From: Bacillota bacterium
Lineage (GTDB): Bacteria; Bacillota; Clostridia; DSM-8532
Assembly: GCA_022702935.2 (NCBI GenBank)
Contig: JAKIML020000105.1
Coordinates: 1 to 64,000, forward strand
Length of the DNA stretch: 64,000 nt
Direction of reading: 5' to 3'
The notes below the pieces were generated by a model that saw only the letters and a list, made by a program, of their open reading frames with translations, had not been told where the DNA came from and ran no database searches. Made by a program: the position numbers and the translations under genes. Positions within the stretch are counted from its first letter, which is position 1. Each line of letters begins with the position of its first letter. Below are positions 6,817-15,223 of this stretch, piece after piece.

Positions 6817-9504
6817 ATGGACAGCAACAAGAAGTACCCCCTCATCGACAGTGTTGAAAAACTGCAGGAAGCACTGACGAAAATTAAGGCGGCCCAAAAG
6901 ATATTCTCAACATACACTCAGGAGCAGGTGGATAAAATCTTCCTTGCTGCCGCGTCCGCTGCCAATAAGGAACGTATTCCTCTGGCAAAACTGGCTGTCA
7001 GTGAGACCGGTATGGGTGTGGTGGAGGATAAGGTCATTAAGAACCATTACGCCGCCGAGTATATTTATAATGCATACAAAAACACCAGGACATGCGGCGT
7101 CATTGAAGAGGACAAAGCCTTTGGCATCAAGCGGATTGCCGAGCCCGTGGGGGTTATCGCAGCCGTTATCCCTACCACAAACCCCACCTCTACGGCCATT
7201 TTCAAAACCCTCATTGCCTTAAAAACCAGAAACGGGATTATCATCAGCCCCCATCCCAGGGCCAAGAACTCCACCATCGCCGCAGCCAGGGTAGTTCTGG
7301 AGGCCGCAGTTGCCGCAGGGGCTCCTGAGGACATCATTGGCTGGATAGATGTGCCCTCTCTAGAAATGACCAACCTGGTCATGAAGGAGGCCGATCTCAT
7401 TCTGGCCACCGGCGGTCCCGGTCTGGTCAGGGCGGCCTATTCCTCGGGCAAGCCCGCCATAGGCGTGGGTCCCGGCAATACACCGGCCATTATAGACTCC
7501 TCTGCCGATATCCTGTTGGCCGTCAACTCGGTCATACACTCCAAGACCTTCGACAACGGTATGATCTGTGCTTCTGAGCAATCGGTGATTGTTCTTGATG
7601 ATATATATAATAAGGTTAAGAAAGAGTTTGCGCACCGGGGCTGCTATTTCCTCAATGAAGAGGAGAAGGAAAAGGTCCGTAAGACCATTCTGATTGACGG
7701 TGCCCTCAATGCGAAAATTGTAGGCCAGTCGGCCAGTACCATAGCCCAGTTAGCCGGGGTAACCGTTCCTGAGAATACTAAAATTCTCATAGGTGAAGTG
7801 GAGAGTGTGGAACTCACCGAGGCCTTTGCCCATGAAAAGCTTTCCCCGGTTCTGGCCATGTATCGGGCCAAAACCTTTGACGAGGCTCTGGATAAGGCTG
7901 AACGCCTGATTGAGGACGGCGGTTATGGCCATACGGCTTCGGTATATCTTAACGAAATCACTGAAAAGGCCAAGCTGGATGCCTATTGCACAAGGATGAA
8001 GACCTGCCGTATCCTGGTGAACACGCCTTCGGCCTTTGGCGGCATTGGCGACCTTTACAACTTCAAGCTGGCGCCTTCTCTGACCCTGGGCTGCGGCTCA
8101 TGGGGCGGCAACTCGGTCTCCGAGAATGTGGGGGTTCATCAGCTTCTCAATATCAAAACCGTTGCGGAAAGGAAAGAGAATATGTTGTGGTTCAGAGTGC
8201 CCGATAAGGTCTACCTGAAAAGGGGCTGCCTGCCCGTTGCCCTGGATGAACTTAAAAATGTGCTGGGCAAGAATAAGGCCTTTATTGTGACCGACTCCTT
8301 CCTGTATCATAACGGCTATACCAAGGCTGTCACTGACAAGCTGGATGAAATGGGCATCAGCCACACCACTTTCTTTGATGTAGCGCCCGATCCCACCCTC
8401 GAGTCAGCCCGAAAAGGCGCTGAGGCCATGCAGGGCTTTAAGCCTGACTGCATCATTGCCCTGGGCGGCGGCTCGGCCATGGACGCGGCTAAGATCATGT
8501 GGGTGATGTATGAGCATCCCGAGGTGGATTTTATGGACATGGCCATGCGCTTTGCCGATATCCGCAAGCGCATCTATACCTTCCCTGAAATGGGTGAGAA
8601 GGCTTATTTCATCGCCATACCCACCACAGCCGGAACGGGCTCAGAGGTAACCCCCTTTGCGGTTATCACCGATGAAAAGACGGGCATTAAGTATCCTCTG
8701 GCCGACTATGAGCTCCTGCCCGACATGGCCATCGTGGATGCCGACCTGATGATGAAGATGCCCAAGGGGCTCACCGCCGCATCGGGGATTGACGCCCTGA
8801 CCCATGCCATTGAGGCCTATGCTTCCATGCTGGCCACCGACTACACCGATGGTCTGGCGCTTAAGGCATTGAAGATCATCTTTGAATACCTGCCCAGAGC
8901 CTATGAAAACGGCGAATCCGATCCCGAGGCCAGAGAAAAGATGGCCAATGCCTCCACCATAGCGGGGATGGCCTTTGCCAATGCCTTTCTGGGTGTCTGC
9001 CATTCTATGGCCCACAAGCTGGGCGCCTTCCACCATCTGCCCCACGGCATCGCCAATGCCCTGATGATAAGCGAGGTCATTCGCTATAACGCCTCCGAGG
9101 CCCCCACCAAAATGGGCACCTTCCCCCAGTATGATCACCCCCATGCTCTGGCCCGATATGCCGAGATTGCCGACTATCTGGGTCTTAAGGGCAAGAATAA
9201 CACCGAAAAGCTGGAAAGCCTTATTAAGGCCATTGAGGAGCTTAAGGAGCGGGTTGGGGTAAAGAAGACCATCCGTGATTATGGGGTGGAGGAAAAGGCA
9301 TTCCTGGAAAGTCTTGACCAGATGGTTGAGCAGGCCTTTGACGACCAGTGCACCGGCGCCAACCCGCGCTATCCTCTGATGAGCGAGCTTAAGGAAATGT
9401 ATTTACGGGCTTACTATGGCGTAGACAATAAGGCTGAGCAAGGCTATACGATCATGAACCTGCAGCATCCCTTGCTTAGGACCGCTTACAGTAATAAGGA
9501 TTAA
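6817..9504 (+). CDS. adhE: Bifunctional aldehyde/alcohol dehydrogenase AdhE
   Basis: AdhE reduces acetyl-CoA to acetaldehyde and then to ethanol, using two NADH; it works in the cytoplasm as spirosome filaments. The N-terminal half is a CoA-acylating aldehyde dehydrogenase with the catalytic cysteine in GMICASEQS. The C-terminal half is an iron-dependent alcohol dehydrogenase with GGGSAMDAAK (nucleotide binding), HAIEAY, and metal-ligand histidines in CHSMAHKLGAFHHLPHG. I start it at ATG 6817, 6 bases after AAGGAGGA, giving 895 residues; the frame is open from 6781 but that start has no Shine-Dalgarno. Three Rex-type operators upstream imply induction when NADH is high. The 3' end overlaps the convergent acetyltransferase gene by 29 bp. 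Confidence 0.97.
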   Translation: MDSNKKYPLIDSVEKLQEALTKIKAAQKIFSTYTQEQVDKIFLAAASAANKERIPLAKLAVSETGMGVVEDKVIKNHYAAEYIYNAYKNTRTCGVIEEDKAFGIKRIAEPVGVIAAVIPTTNPTSTAIFKTLIALKTRNGIIISPHPRAKNSTIAAARVVLEAAVAAGAPEDIIGWIDVPSLEMTNLVMKEADLILATGGPGLVRAAYSSGKPAIGVGPGNTPAIIDSSADILLAVNSVIHSKTFDNGMICASEQSVIVLDDIYNKVKKEFAHRGCYFLNEEEKEKVRKTILIDGALNAKIVGQSASTIAQLAGVTVPENTKILIGEVESVELTEAFAHEKLSPVLAMYRAKTFDEALDKAERLIEDGGYGHTASVYLNEITEKAKLDAYCTRMKTCRILVNTPSAFGGIGDLYNFKLAPSLTLGCGSWGGNSVSENVGVHQLLNIKTVAERKENMLWFRVPDKVYLKRGCLPVALDELKNVLGKNKAFIVTDSFLYHNGYTKAVTDKLDEMGISHTTFFDVAPDPTLESARKGAEAMQGFKPDCIIALGGGSAMDAAKIMWVMYEHPEVDFMDMAMRFADIRKRIYTFPEMGEKAYFIAIPTTAGTGSEVTPFAVITDEKTGIKYPLADYELLPDMAIVDADLMMKMPKGLTAASGIDALTHAIEAYASMLATDYTDGLALKALKIIFEYLPRAYENGESDPEAREKMANASTIAGMAFANAFLGVCHSMAHKLGAFHHLPHGIANALMISEVIRYNASEAPTKMGTFPQYDHPHALARYAEIADYLGLKGKNNTEKLESLIKAIEELKERVGVKKTIRDYGVEEKAFLESLDQMVEQAFDDQCTGANPRYPLMSELKEMYLRAYYGVDNKAEQGYTIMNLQHPLLRTAYSNKD

Positions 9505-10042
9505 ACCGTGCCATAATCAGCGAGTCGCGGAATTCCATGTTTTCCATGCGTCTATCCATCTTAAGATACCCTTCTTCTTTGAAGCCCATGGACTGGTAAA
9601 GGCGGATGGCCCGGGTGTTCAAGGTATCAACCTCCAAGGATACCTTGATTATCCCGCTGGCATCCGCCCATTCCAGCAGGGTCTCAATAAGTTTCCTGCC
9701 GATGCCCAGGCCCCAGTAATCCTTTAAAAGGGATATGCCAAAGGAGATCTTGTGGCTGTAGCGCTTAAGATGGGAGGGATTGACCCCCAGAGACCCCACA
9801 AGGATGCCCTGATATCGGGCTGTCAGCAGGAGTCCCTTAGGATCCAAAAGCCTATCCTCAATAAACCTGCGTTCATCCTCCACCGTCATGTCAAACTCAT
9901 CGGGGGTACTTGTGAGAAAATCGGTCTCCTGATAGACCTTCAAAATATACTCAAGAAATTCTTCGGCATCGCTCACCTGTGCCGATTGAATGGACAGTAT
10001 CCCATGGGGCAGGGTAAAAACCTTGGTTCCGATGTCAGCCAT
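9476..10042 (-). CDS. GNAT-family N-acetyltransferase
   Basis: This is a 188-residue acetyl-CoA-dependent acetyltransferase of the GNAT fold. The acetyl-CoA-binding loop is visible as DYWGLGIGRKLIETLLEWA, followed by VDTLNTRAIRLYQSMGF, the usual motif B. Such proteins acetylate amines on proteins, amino acids or antibiotics; the substrate cannot be told. ATG 10042 is preferred over ATG 10069 because GGGGAGG precedes it at normal spacing. It converges on adhE with a 29-bp overlap, so the two transcripts are antisense at their ends. Confidence 0.87.
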   Translation of the reverse strand: MADIGTKVFTLPHGILSIQSAQVSDAEEFLEYILKVYQETDFLTSTPDEFDMTVEDERRFIEDRLLDPKGLLLTARYQGILVGSLGVNPSHLKRYSHKISFGISLLKDYWGLGIGRKLIETLLEWADASGIIKVSLEVDTLNTRAIRLYQSMGFKEEGYLKMDRRMENMEFRDSLIMARFNPYYCKRS

Positions 10043-10177
10043 ATAAATGCCTCCCCTAAATTGATGCACCTAAAAAATACCTGTATGTACGAGTACATTT
10101 CATCATAACCTATTTATTAACTTATTTAAAACACTATGAATGACTGAGGAGAACTTGAGCTTTATTGATGAAAGACA

Positions 10178-10211
10178 AAAATGCAAGTTTTTGTTGAGCA
10201 TCTTGCATTTT
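10178..10211. promoter_or_regulatory. 10-bp inverted repeat over the gatC -35 region
   Basis: AAAATGCAAG ... CTTGCATTTT is a perfect 10-bp dyad with a 14-base centre. Its right arm contains the -35 hexamer TTGCAT (10203-10208). It may be a repressor site or a terminator for transcripts arriving from upstream; I cannot decide. Confidence 0.45.
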
Positions 10212-10231
10212 CTTCCATGCCATGTTATAAT
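10203..10231 (+). promoter_or_regulatory. Promoter of gatCAB-aspS
   Basis: TTGCAT, a 17-base spacer, then TATAAT (10226-10231) is a good vegetative promoter. Transcription would begin near 10238, only a few bases before the ANTAR-type hairpin. Confidence 0.8.
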
Positions 10232-10243
10232 GTTTGAAATATT

Positions 10244-10259
10244 ACAGCAAAGGCGCTGT
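10244..10259 (+). promoter_or_regulatory. ANTAR-type hexaloop hairpin in gatC leader
   Basis: ACAGC-[AAAGGC]-GCTGT is a 5-bp perfect stem with a six-base loop having A at position 1 and G at position 4, the signature recognised by ANTAR antiterminators. Its loop and 3' arm are also the 5' arm of the terminator-like stem at 10249-10304, so the two folds exclude one another. Confidence 0.75.
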
Positions 10260-10310
10260 TCGGACCGCATTTCACAATCTGATATGTTGGCTGGATAGCG
10301 CTTTTCTTAT
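10249..10310 (+). terminator. Leader attenuator before gatC
   Basis: AAA(G)GCGCTGTTCGG pairs with CTGGATAGCGCTTT, giving 11 continuous pairs including G-U pairs plus AAA/TTT after one bulged G. It is followed by TTTTCTTAT and lies just before the gatC ribosome binding site. It competes with the hexaloop hairpin at 10244-10259. Confidence 0.62.
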
Positions 10311-10323
10311 TGGGAGGTATCTT

Positions 10324-10614
10324 ATGGCAACCGATGTGGAAACAATTAAGAAAATAGCGCAACTCTCAGCTCTATCCATTAATGAATCCGAACTCGAAGG
10401 CTTTGCCAAGGATTTGGATATGATCATTGGCTATATGGAACAGCTCTCAAAACTGGATACCGGGGACGTTAAGCCCATGGAGCATGTGCTTCCTCTTCAT
10501 AATGTTTTAAGGGAGGATGTTCCTACCCATGTGAATCGCAGGGAGGAACTGATGAATAACGCCCCTGAAACAGCCAACGAATGCTTTATGGTTCCGAGTG
10601 TGGTGGATGCATGA
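10324..10614 (+). CDS. gatC: Asp/Glu-tRNA amidotransferase subunit C
   Basis: GatC is the small scaffold subunit that clasps GatA and GatB in the GatCAB amidotransferase, which converts Asp-tRNA(Asn) and/or Glu-tRNA(Gln) to the amide form. The 96-residue protein shows the normal pattern IAQLSALSINESE ... MIIGYMEQLSKLDT ... LREDVP. Start ATG 10324 follows GGGAGG by 6 bases; the frame is open further upstream but that lies inside the leader RNA. It is the first gene of gatC-gatA-gatB-aspS and its last codons overlap gatA (ATGATGA). Confidence 0.95.
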   Translation: MATDVETIKKIAQLSALSINESELEGFAKDLDMIIGYMEQLSKLDTGDVKPMEHVLPLHNVLREDVPTHVNRREELMNNAPETANECFMVPSVVDA

Positions 10615-12083
10615 TGAAATTACGAGAATTAACCTTAAAAGAAACCCATGATTTATTAAAAGCCGGTGAAATCGGGGTTGTAGAGCTGACCCGCGAGTAT
10701 CTGGATGCCATTCATGAGAATAATCCCTCCATTAATTGCTATGTAACCCTCTGTGAAAATGAAGCCCTTAATCAGGCCGAGGAGGCGCAGAAGAGGCTTT
10801 CCTCGGGTGAGGAGAATTCTGCGCTCTGCGGTATTCCCATGGGCATTAAGGATAATATGTGCACCTATGGTGTGAGAACCACCTGTGCTTCTAAAATGCT
10901 GGAGAATTTTATCCCGCCCTATTCCTCAACCGCAGTGGACCGACTCCTTAAGAAGGGCGCCGTCATGCTGGGCAAGCTCAATATGGATGAGTTCGCCATG
11001 GGAAGCTCCACTGAGAATACCATATTCGGTCCCACCAGAAACCCCTGGAATACCGAGTATGTGGCCGGTGGCTCCAGCGGTGGCTCAGCGGCTGCTGTTG
11101 CAGCAAATCTTGCAGGATTTACGCTGGGCTCGGATACCGGTGGTTCCATAAGACAGCCCGCAGCCTTCTGCGGTGTGGTGGGGCTTAAGCCCACCTATGG
11201 CCTGGTTTCCCGCTATGGTCTGGTGGCCTTTGCTTCGTCATTGGACCAGATCGGGCCTCTGACCAAGGATGTGACCGACTGTGCGCTTGTTATGGACGAG
11301 GTGGTCGCCCATGACCCCATGGATTCCACGTCGGTAGCCTGGGAAAACGGAAGCTTTACCGAGGACCTGGAAAAGGGTGTGAAGGGTCTGTCCCTGGGCC
11401 TTCCCGCTGAGTTCTTTGACTCGGCGCTGGATGACGGGGTGCGCAAGGCCATCCTCAAAACGATAAAACTCCTCGAGGAGCAGGGCGCCTCGGCGCAGGA
11501 AACCGCCCTTCCCGGCATTAAGCATGCAGTACCCGCTTATTACCTTATATCCTCCTCGGAAGCCAGTGCCAACCTGGCCCGCTATGACGGCATTCGGTAC
11601 GGCCATCGCAGCAAAGCGGCCAAGAATATTGATGAGGTCTATCGTTCGTCCAGGGGCGAGGGCTTTGGCCGAGAGGTGAAGCGGCGTATTCTTTTGGGAA
11701 CCTATGCTTTAAGCTCCGGTTACCATGATGAACTTTACAACAAAGCCCTGAAGGTTCGGCGGATTATTGCCAATGAGTTTGCCCGGGCCTTCGAGCAGTT
11801 TGATGTGATCATCGGGCCAGCCTATCCCACCACGGCCTTCAAGCTGGGAGAGAAGCTTGAGGATCCGCTGAAAATGTACCTGAGCGATATTTATACCGCC
11901 GGAGTCAACCTGGCCGGTCTCCCTGGTCTGGTAGTTCCCTGCGGTCTTGATGACAAAAACATGCCTATCGGCATACAGCTTATTGGAAAGCCCTTTTCAG
12001 AAAAGCTGCTTCTCAGAATTGGATATGCCATTGAAAAGGCCGTTGGCTCCTTCAAGGCATTGAAAAACGAAGGGAGGGCTTAA
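10611..12083 (+). CDS. gatA: Asp/Glu-tRNA amidotransferase subunit A
   Basis: GatA is the amidase-signature subunit that hydrolyses glutamine and sends ammonia to GatB. The 490-residue protein has the Ser-cisSer-Lys triad region: Lys in GIPMGIKDNM, the Gly/Ser-rich GGSSGGSAAAVA and GSDTGGSIRQPAAFCG. The start overlaps the gatC stop by 4 bases, which implies coupled translation; a second ATG follows at 10614. It acts in the cytoplasm as part of GatCAB. Confidence 0.96.
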   Translation: MMKLRELTLKETHDLLKAGEIGVVELTREYLDAIHENNPSINCYVTLCENEALNQAEEAQKRLSSGEENSALCGIPMGIKDNMCTYGVRTTCASKMLENFIPPYSSTAVDRLLKKGAVMLGKLNMDEFAMGSSTENTIFGPTRNPWNTEYVAGGSSGGSAAAVAANLAGFTLGSDTGGSIRQPAAFCGVVGLKPTYGLVSRYGLVAFASSLDQIGPLTKDVTDCALVMDEVVAHDPMDSTSVAWENGSFTEDLEKGVKGLSLGLPAEFFDSALDDGVRKAILKTIKLLEEQGASAQETALPGIKHAVPAYYLISSSEASANLARYDGIRYGHRSKAAKNIDEVYRSSRGEGFGREVKRRILLGTYALSSGYHDELYNKALKVRRIIANEFARAFEQFDVIIGPAYPTTAFKLGEKLEDPLKMYLSDIYTAGVNLAGLPGLVVPCGLDDKNMPIGIQLIGKPFSEKLLLRIGYAIEKAVGSFKALKNEGRA

Positions 12084-12086
12084 ACT

Positions 12087-13526
12087 ATGGAATATGATAT
12101 TATCATAGGTCTTGAAATACATTCTGAGTTAAAAACACAATCCAAGGTCTTTTGCGGCTGCAAGAACGAGTTCGGCGGTGACCCCAACACCCAGTGCTGT
12201 CCCGTGTGCCTGGGTATGCCGGGGACCCTGCCCGTGCTCAATAAAACGGCCCTGGAATATGCTATTAAAGCAGGCCTGGCCATGAACTGCAAGATCTCTC
12301 GTTTCAGCAAGCTGGACCGTAAGAACTTCTTCTATCCCGATATGCCCAAGGCCTATCAGATCTCCCAGTATGACCTGCCCATCTGCTATGACGGCTATGT
12401 GGATATTGAGGTCAACGGCGAAACCAAAAGGATAGGCATTGAGCGCATTCATATTGAGGAGGATGCGGGAAAACTGGTGCATGATCCCTATGGTCAGGGG
12501 ACCCTTATCGATTACAACCGATGCGGTGTGCCCCTCATAGAAATTGTAACCCGCCCCGATATCCGCTCTCCGGAAGAAGCCAGAATTTTGTTTGAAACTA
12601 TCAAGTCCATTTTGGAATATACCGAGGTTTCTGACTGCCGTATGCAGGAAGGCTCCATCCGCGCCGACGTAAACCTGTCCATCCGTCCCAAGGGGACCGA
12701 GGCCTTCGGTGTCAGAACCGAGATGAAGAACCTTAACTCCTTCCGCTCCGTTCAGAGAGCAGCCGAGGCCGAAGCCAAACGCCAGGCCGAGGTGCTGAGA
12801 AAGGGCGGCGTGGTGATTCAGGAAACCAGACGCTGGGATGACAACAAGGGCGAAAGCTTTTCAATGCGCGGCAAGGAAGAGGCCATGGATTACCGCTATT
12901 TCCCCGAGCCCGATTTGGTGCCCATTGTGGTGGATGATGAGTGGCTTGAATCCATTAAGCGCAGCATTCCGGAGCTTCCCCAGAGCCGCAGAGACAGATA
13001 TATCAACGAGCTGGGTATTCCCCGGTACGATGCGAACCTGATTACCATGAACAAGCGTGTTGCGGATATGTTTGATGCGGCCGTTGCCGTCTGCGGCAAT
13101 GCCAAGACGGTCAGCAACTGGATTATGACTGATATCATGCGTAGAATTAATGATAAAGGAGAAGCCGTACTGGATTCTCCGCTCAACGGCAAACGTTTCG
13201 GGGAGATTCTCCTGTTCCTCGAGAAGGGTGAAATTACCCAGGCCTCAGCCAAAAAGGTTATGGACGAGGTTATAGAGACAGGTGCCGAGCCATCGGAGAT
13301 TATTGAAAAGCGGGGACTTAAGGTGCAGAGGGATGAAAACCTGGTTCTCGACGCCGTAAGAAAGGTTATTCAGAGCAATCCCCAAGCCTTTAATGATTAT
13401 GTATCCGGTAAGGAAAAGGCCTTTGGCTTCCTGATGGGAAGGGTTATGGGAGAGCTGAAAGGCAAGGGTGATCCTGCCCAGGTTAAGGAGGTTCTGACCA
13501 GGGAACTTCAGGCGGCCTCCTCATAA
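12087..13526 (+). CDS. gatB: Asp/Glu-tRNA amidotransferase subunit B
   Basis: GatB binds the misacylated tRNA, activates the side-chain carboxylate with ATP and accepts ammonia from GatA. The 479-residue protein begins with the family sequence GLEIHSELKTQSKVFCGC, has CCPVCLGMPG (zinc-type cysteines) and a C-terminal YqeY-like tail domain from about residue 400. It lies 3 bases after gatA and is preceded by GGGAGGG. Length is normal. Confidence 0.97.
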   Translation: MEYDIIIGLEIHSELKTQSKVFCGCKNEFGGDPNTQCCPVCLGMPGTLPVLNKTALEYAIKAGLAMNCKISRFSKLDRKNFFYPDMPKAYQISQYDLPICYDGYVDIEVNGETKRIGIERIHIEEDAGKLVHDPYGQGTLIDYNRCGVPLIEIVTRPDIRSPEEARILFETIKSILEYTEVSDCRMQEGSIRADVNLSIRPKGTEAFGVRTEMKNLNSFRSVQRAAEAEAKRQAEVLRKGGVVIQETRRWDDNKGESFSMRGKEEAMDYRYFPEPDLVPIVVDDEWLESIKRSIPELPQSRRDRYINELGIPRYDANLITMNKRVADMFDAAVAVCGNAKTVSNWIMTDIMRRINDKGEAVLDSPLNGKRFGEILLFLEKGEITQASAKKVMDEVIETGAEPSEIIEKRGLKVQRDENLVLDAVRKVIQSNPQAFNDYVSGKEKAFGFLMGRVMGELKGKGDPAQVKEVLTRELQAASS

Positions 13527-13600
13527 TACCCTTAACAGGAAATCGGACTGGCAGGATAAAGAATGAAACCCCTGTGAAATGAAAGAAAGGACGAAGTGCT

Positions 13601-14932
13601 ATGATGACGATAAAAGGAATGGGCCCCTTGCAGGAAGGGATACGACAATCCGGCTCCGCACCGGATGAAGTGATAGTTGAAGGTTGTATCCATCGTATTC
13701 GGGAAATGGGCAAGGTCATCTTTGTAGTGATCAGAACTTCCCGCAGCTTGATTCAATGTGTGCTTGATGAAGGCGGTTATCAACTGACAGGACTCAGGGA
13801 GGACGGAAGTCTCAATGAGGGCGATTGTGTCAGGGTGACCGGTATCAAAAAGGAAGAGCCCCGTGCTTTTGGCGGATTTGAAGTGCATGGAAGGTCCATT
13901 GAGGTGCTGTCCGTCGCCAATGCCCTTCCGCCTGTCAGCTTGAACAAGCCAAAGCTGAGCTCGGGCCTGGATGTCATCCTTGACCATCGTCCCATAGCGT
14001 TGCGCCATCCCCAGCAAAGGGCCATCTTTAAGCTGCAGGAGGGCATTGTCAAGGCCTTCCGCCATTACTTATCGGCCAATGATTTTACCGAGATTCATTC
14101 ACCCAAAACCACCTCGGCAGGTGCTGAGGGCGGAGCCAACATCTTTAAAATGGACTATTTCGGCCAGCCCGCTTGCCTGGCTCAGAGCCCTCAGATCTAC
14201 AAGCAGATGATGGTGGGGGTTTTTGGCAGAGTCTTTGAAGTAGCACCTGTATTCAGAGCCGAGAAACACAATACCACCCGTCACCTCAATGAATATATCA
14301 GTATGGACTTTGAGATGGGGTATATCAAGGGCATGGAGGACGTGATGGACACGGAAGCCGCCATGCTGAGATATATGATGGATTATCTTAAGGAGAATTA
14401 CAGCCAGGAGCTGAGCCTTCTTAAGGTGGAGCTCCCCGTTGTGGGCGAGATTCCCGTTTTGAAGTTCAAGGAAGCCAAGGAGCTTTTGGCCCGTGAGTAT
14501 GGGCGAAGAGTGACGGGCAACGGAGATCTGGATCCGGAGGAAGAAGTGCTTTTATGCCAATACTCCAAGGAGAAGCTGGGCAGTGAGTTTATCTTCATCA
14601 CCCACTTCCCGTCATCCCGCCGGCCCTTCTATGCCATGGATGATCCCAACGATCCGGGTTTTGCCTTCAGCTTCGATTTACTCTTCCGGGGCCTGGAGAT
14701 CACGACGGGCGGACAACGTATCCACGATTATCAACAACAAGTGACGAAAATGCAAGAGATGGGGTTAGAACCTTCAGATTTTGAACATTACTTGTCCATC
14801 CATAAGCATGGTATGCCCCCTCACGGAGGACTGGGGTTGGGGCTTGAAAGACTGGAAATGCAACTACTTGGGCTGAATAACGTGCGTTATACCAGCCTGT
14901 TCCCCAGAGATGTCAAACGAATCACACCATAA
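13601..14932 (+). CDS. aspS: Archaeal-type (probably non-discriminating) aspartyl-tRNA synthetase
   Basis: This class II synthetase charges tRNA(Asp) and, in this context, probably tRNA(Asn) with aspartate. At 443 residues it lacks the large insertion of the ~590-residue bacterial AspRS. It has an OB-fold anticodon domain (residues 20-110), motif 2 (FRAEKHNTTRHLNEY) and motif 3 (GLGLGLERLEMQLLG) and ends with FPRDVKRITP, the archaeal-type AspRS tail. In the anticodon loop GCIHRIRE a Cys stands where discriminating archaeal enzymes usually have Trp, compatible with relaxed tRNA choice (inference). Placement directly after gatCAB supports the indirect Asn-tRNA pathway. Confidence 0.88.
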   Translation: MMTIKGMGPLQEGIRQSGSAPDEVIVEGCIHRIREMGKVIFVVIRTSRSLIQCVLDEGGYQLTGLREDGSLNEGDCVRVTGIKKEEPRAFGGFEVHGRSIEVLSVANALPPVSLNKPKLSSGLDVILDHRPIALRHPQQRAIFKLQEGIVKAFRHYLSANDFTEIHSPKTTSAGAEGGANIFKMDYFGQPACLAQSPQIYKQMMVGVFGRVFEVAPVFRAEKHNTTRHLNEYISMDFEMGYIKGMEDVMDTEAAMLRYMMDYLKENYSQELSLLKVELPVVGEIPVLKFKEAKELLAREYGRRVTGNGDLDPEEEVLLCQYSKEKLGSEFIFITHFPSSRRPFYAMDDPNDPGFAFSFDLLFRGLEITTGGQRIHDYQQQVTKMQEMGLEPSDFEHYLSIHKHGMPPHGGLGLGLERLEMQLLGLNNVRYTSLFPRDVKRITP

Positions 14933-14960
14933 AAAATATGAAATATTTTCAATTAGATAC

Positions 14961-14989
14961 TTGCAAAATTGAATGCCATCTGCTATAAT
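14961..14989 (+). promoter_or_regulatory. glnN upstream promoter P1
   Basis: TTGCAA, a 17-base spacer and TATAAT (14984-14989). The predicted transcript starts near 14996 and meets the hexaloop/terminator element at 15012-15056. Confidence 0.78.
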
Positions 14990-15011
14990 GTGAGTAGATT
15001 AAAAATCAAGC

Positions 15012-15056
15012 TTAGCAAAGGCGCTAGTTGATAAAACTAGTGCCTTTTTGCTTGTT
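15012..15056 (+). promoter_or_regulatory. ANTAR-type hairpin overlapping a strong terminator (P1 leader)
   Basis: The hexaloop stem TTAGC-[AAAGGC]-GCTAG is at 15012-15027 (one G-T pair). The alternative fold pairs AGCAAAGGCGCTAGTT (15014-15029) with AACTAGTGCCTTTTTGCT (15035-15052), a long near-perfect stem with an internal T-run. Both use the same 5' arm. Unless antiterminated, transcripts from P1 would be only about 60 nt long. Confidence 0.75.
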
Positions 15057-15124
15057 GAAATGCCCTAAGAAAATTGCAATGAAGTGTAAGCCATCATGCA
15101 GATTGACAAAAAATGAAATTTCAA

Positions 15125-15154
15125 TTGACGCTTCCTTGCAATTCCTGTTATAAT
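15125..15154 (+). promoter_or_regulatory. glnN downstream promoter P2
   Basis: TTGACG, an 18-base spacer and TATAAT (15149-15154). The predicted start, near 15161, lies at the foot of the first leader hairpin. Confidence 0.78.
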
Positions 15155-15159
15155 TTGTT

Positions 15160-15198
15160 CGTTAAAGAGCAGATTCTTAACGGAAACAAGGGCGTTTC
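15160..15198 (+). promoter_or_regulatory. Tandem hexaloop hairpins in glnN P2 leader
   Basis: The first stem CGTT(A)AAGA-[GCAGAT]-TCTTAACG (15160-15182) has G at loop position 4 but G rather than A at position 1. The second, abutting stem GAAAC-[AAGGGC]-GTTTC (15183-15198) has the full A1/G4 loop. Two neighbouring six-base-loop stems, the second overlapping a terminator, is the described layout of ANTAR target RNA. Confidence 0.7.
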
Positions 15199-15223
15199 AC
15201 CAAGACAGGGGTGCGCCCTTTTT
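15188..15223 (+). terminator. Leader attenuator before glnN
   Basis: AAGGGCG pairs with CGCCCTT, with an inner CACC/GGTG stem, and ends in TTTTT. It shares its 5' arm with the hexaloop hairpin at 15183-15198, so only one can form. Confidence 0.72.

Noticed and set aside
10234-10323. N-terminal extension of GatC
   Set aside because: The extra 30 codons fall within the leader hairpins, and a good GGGAGG precedes ATG 10324.
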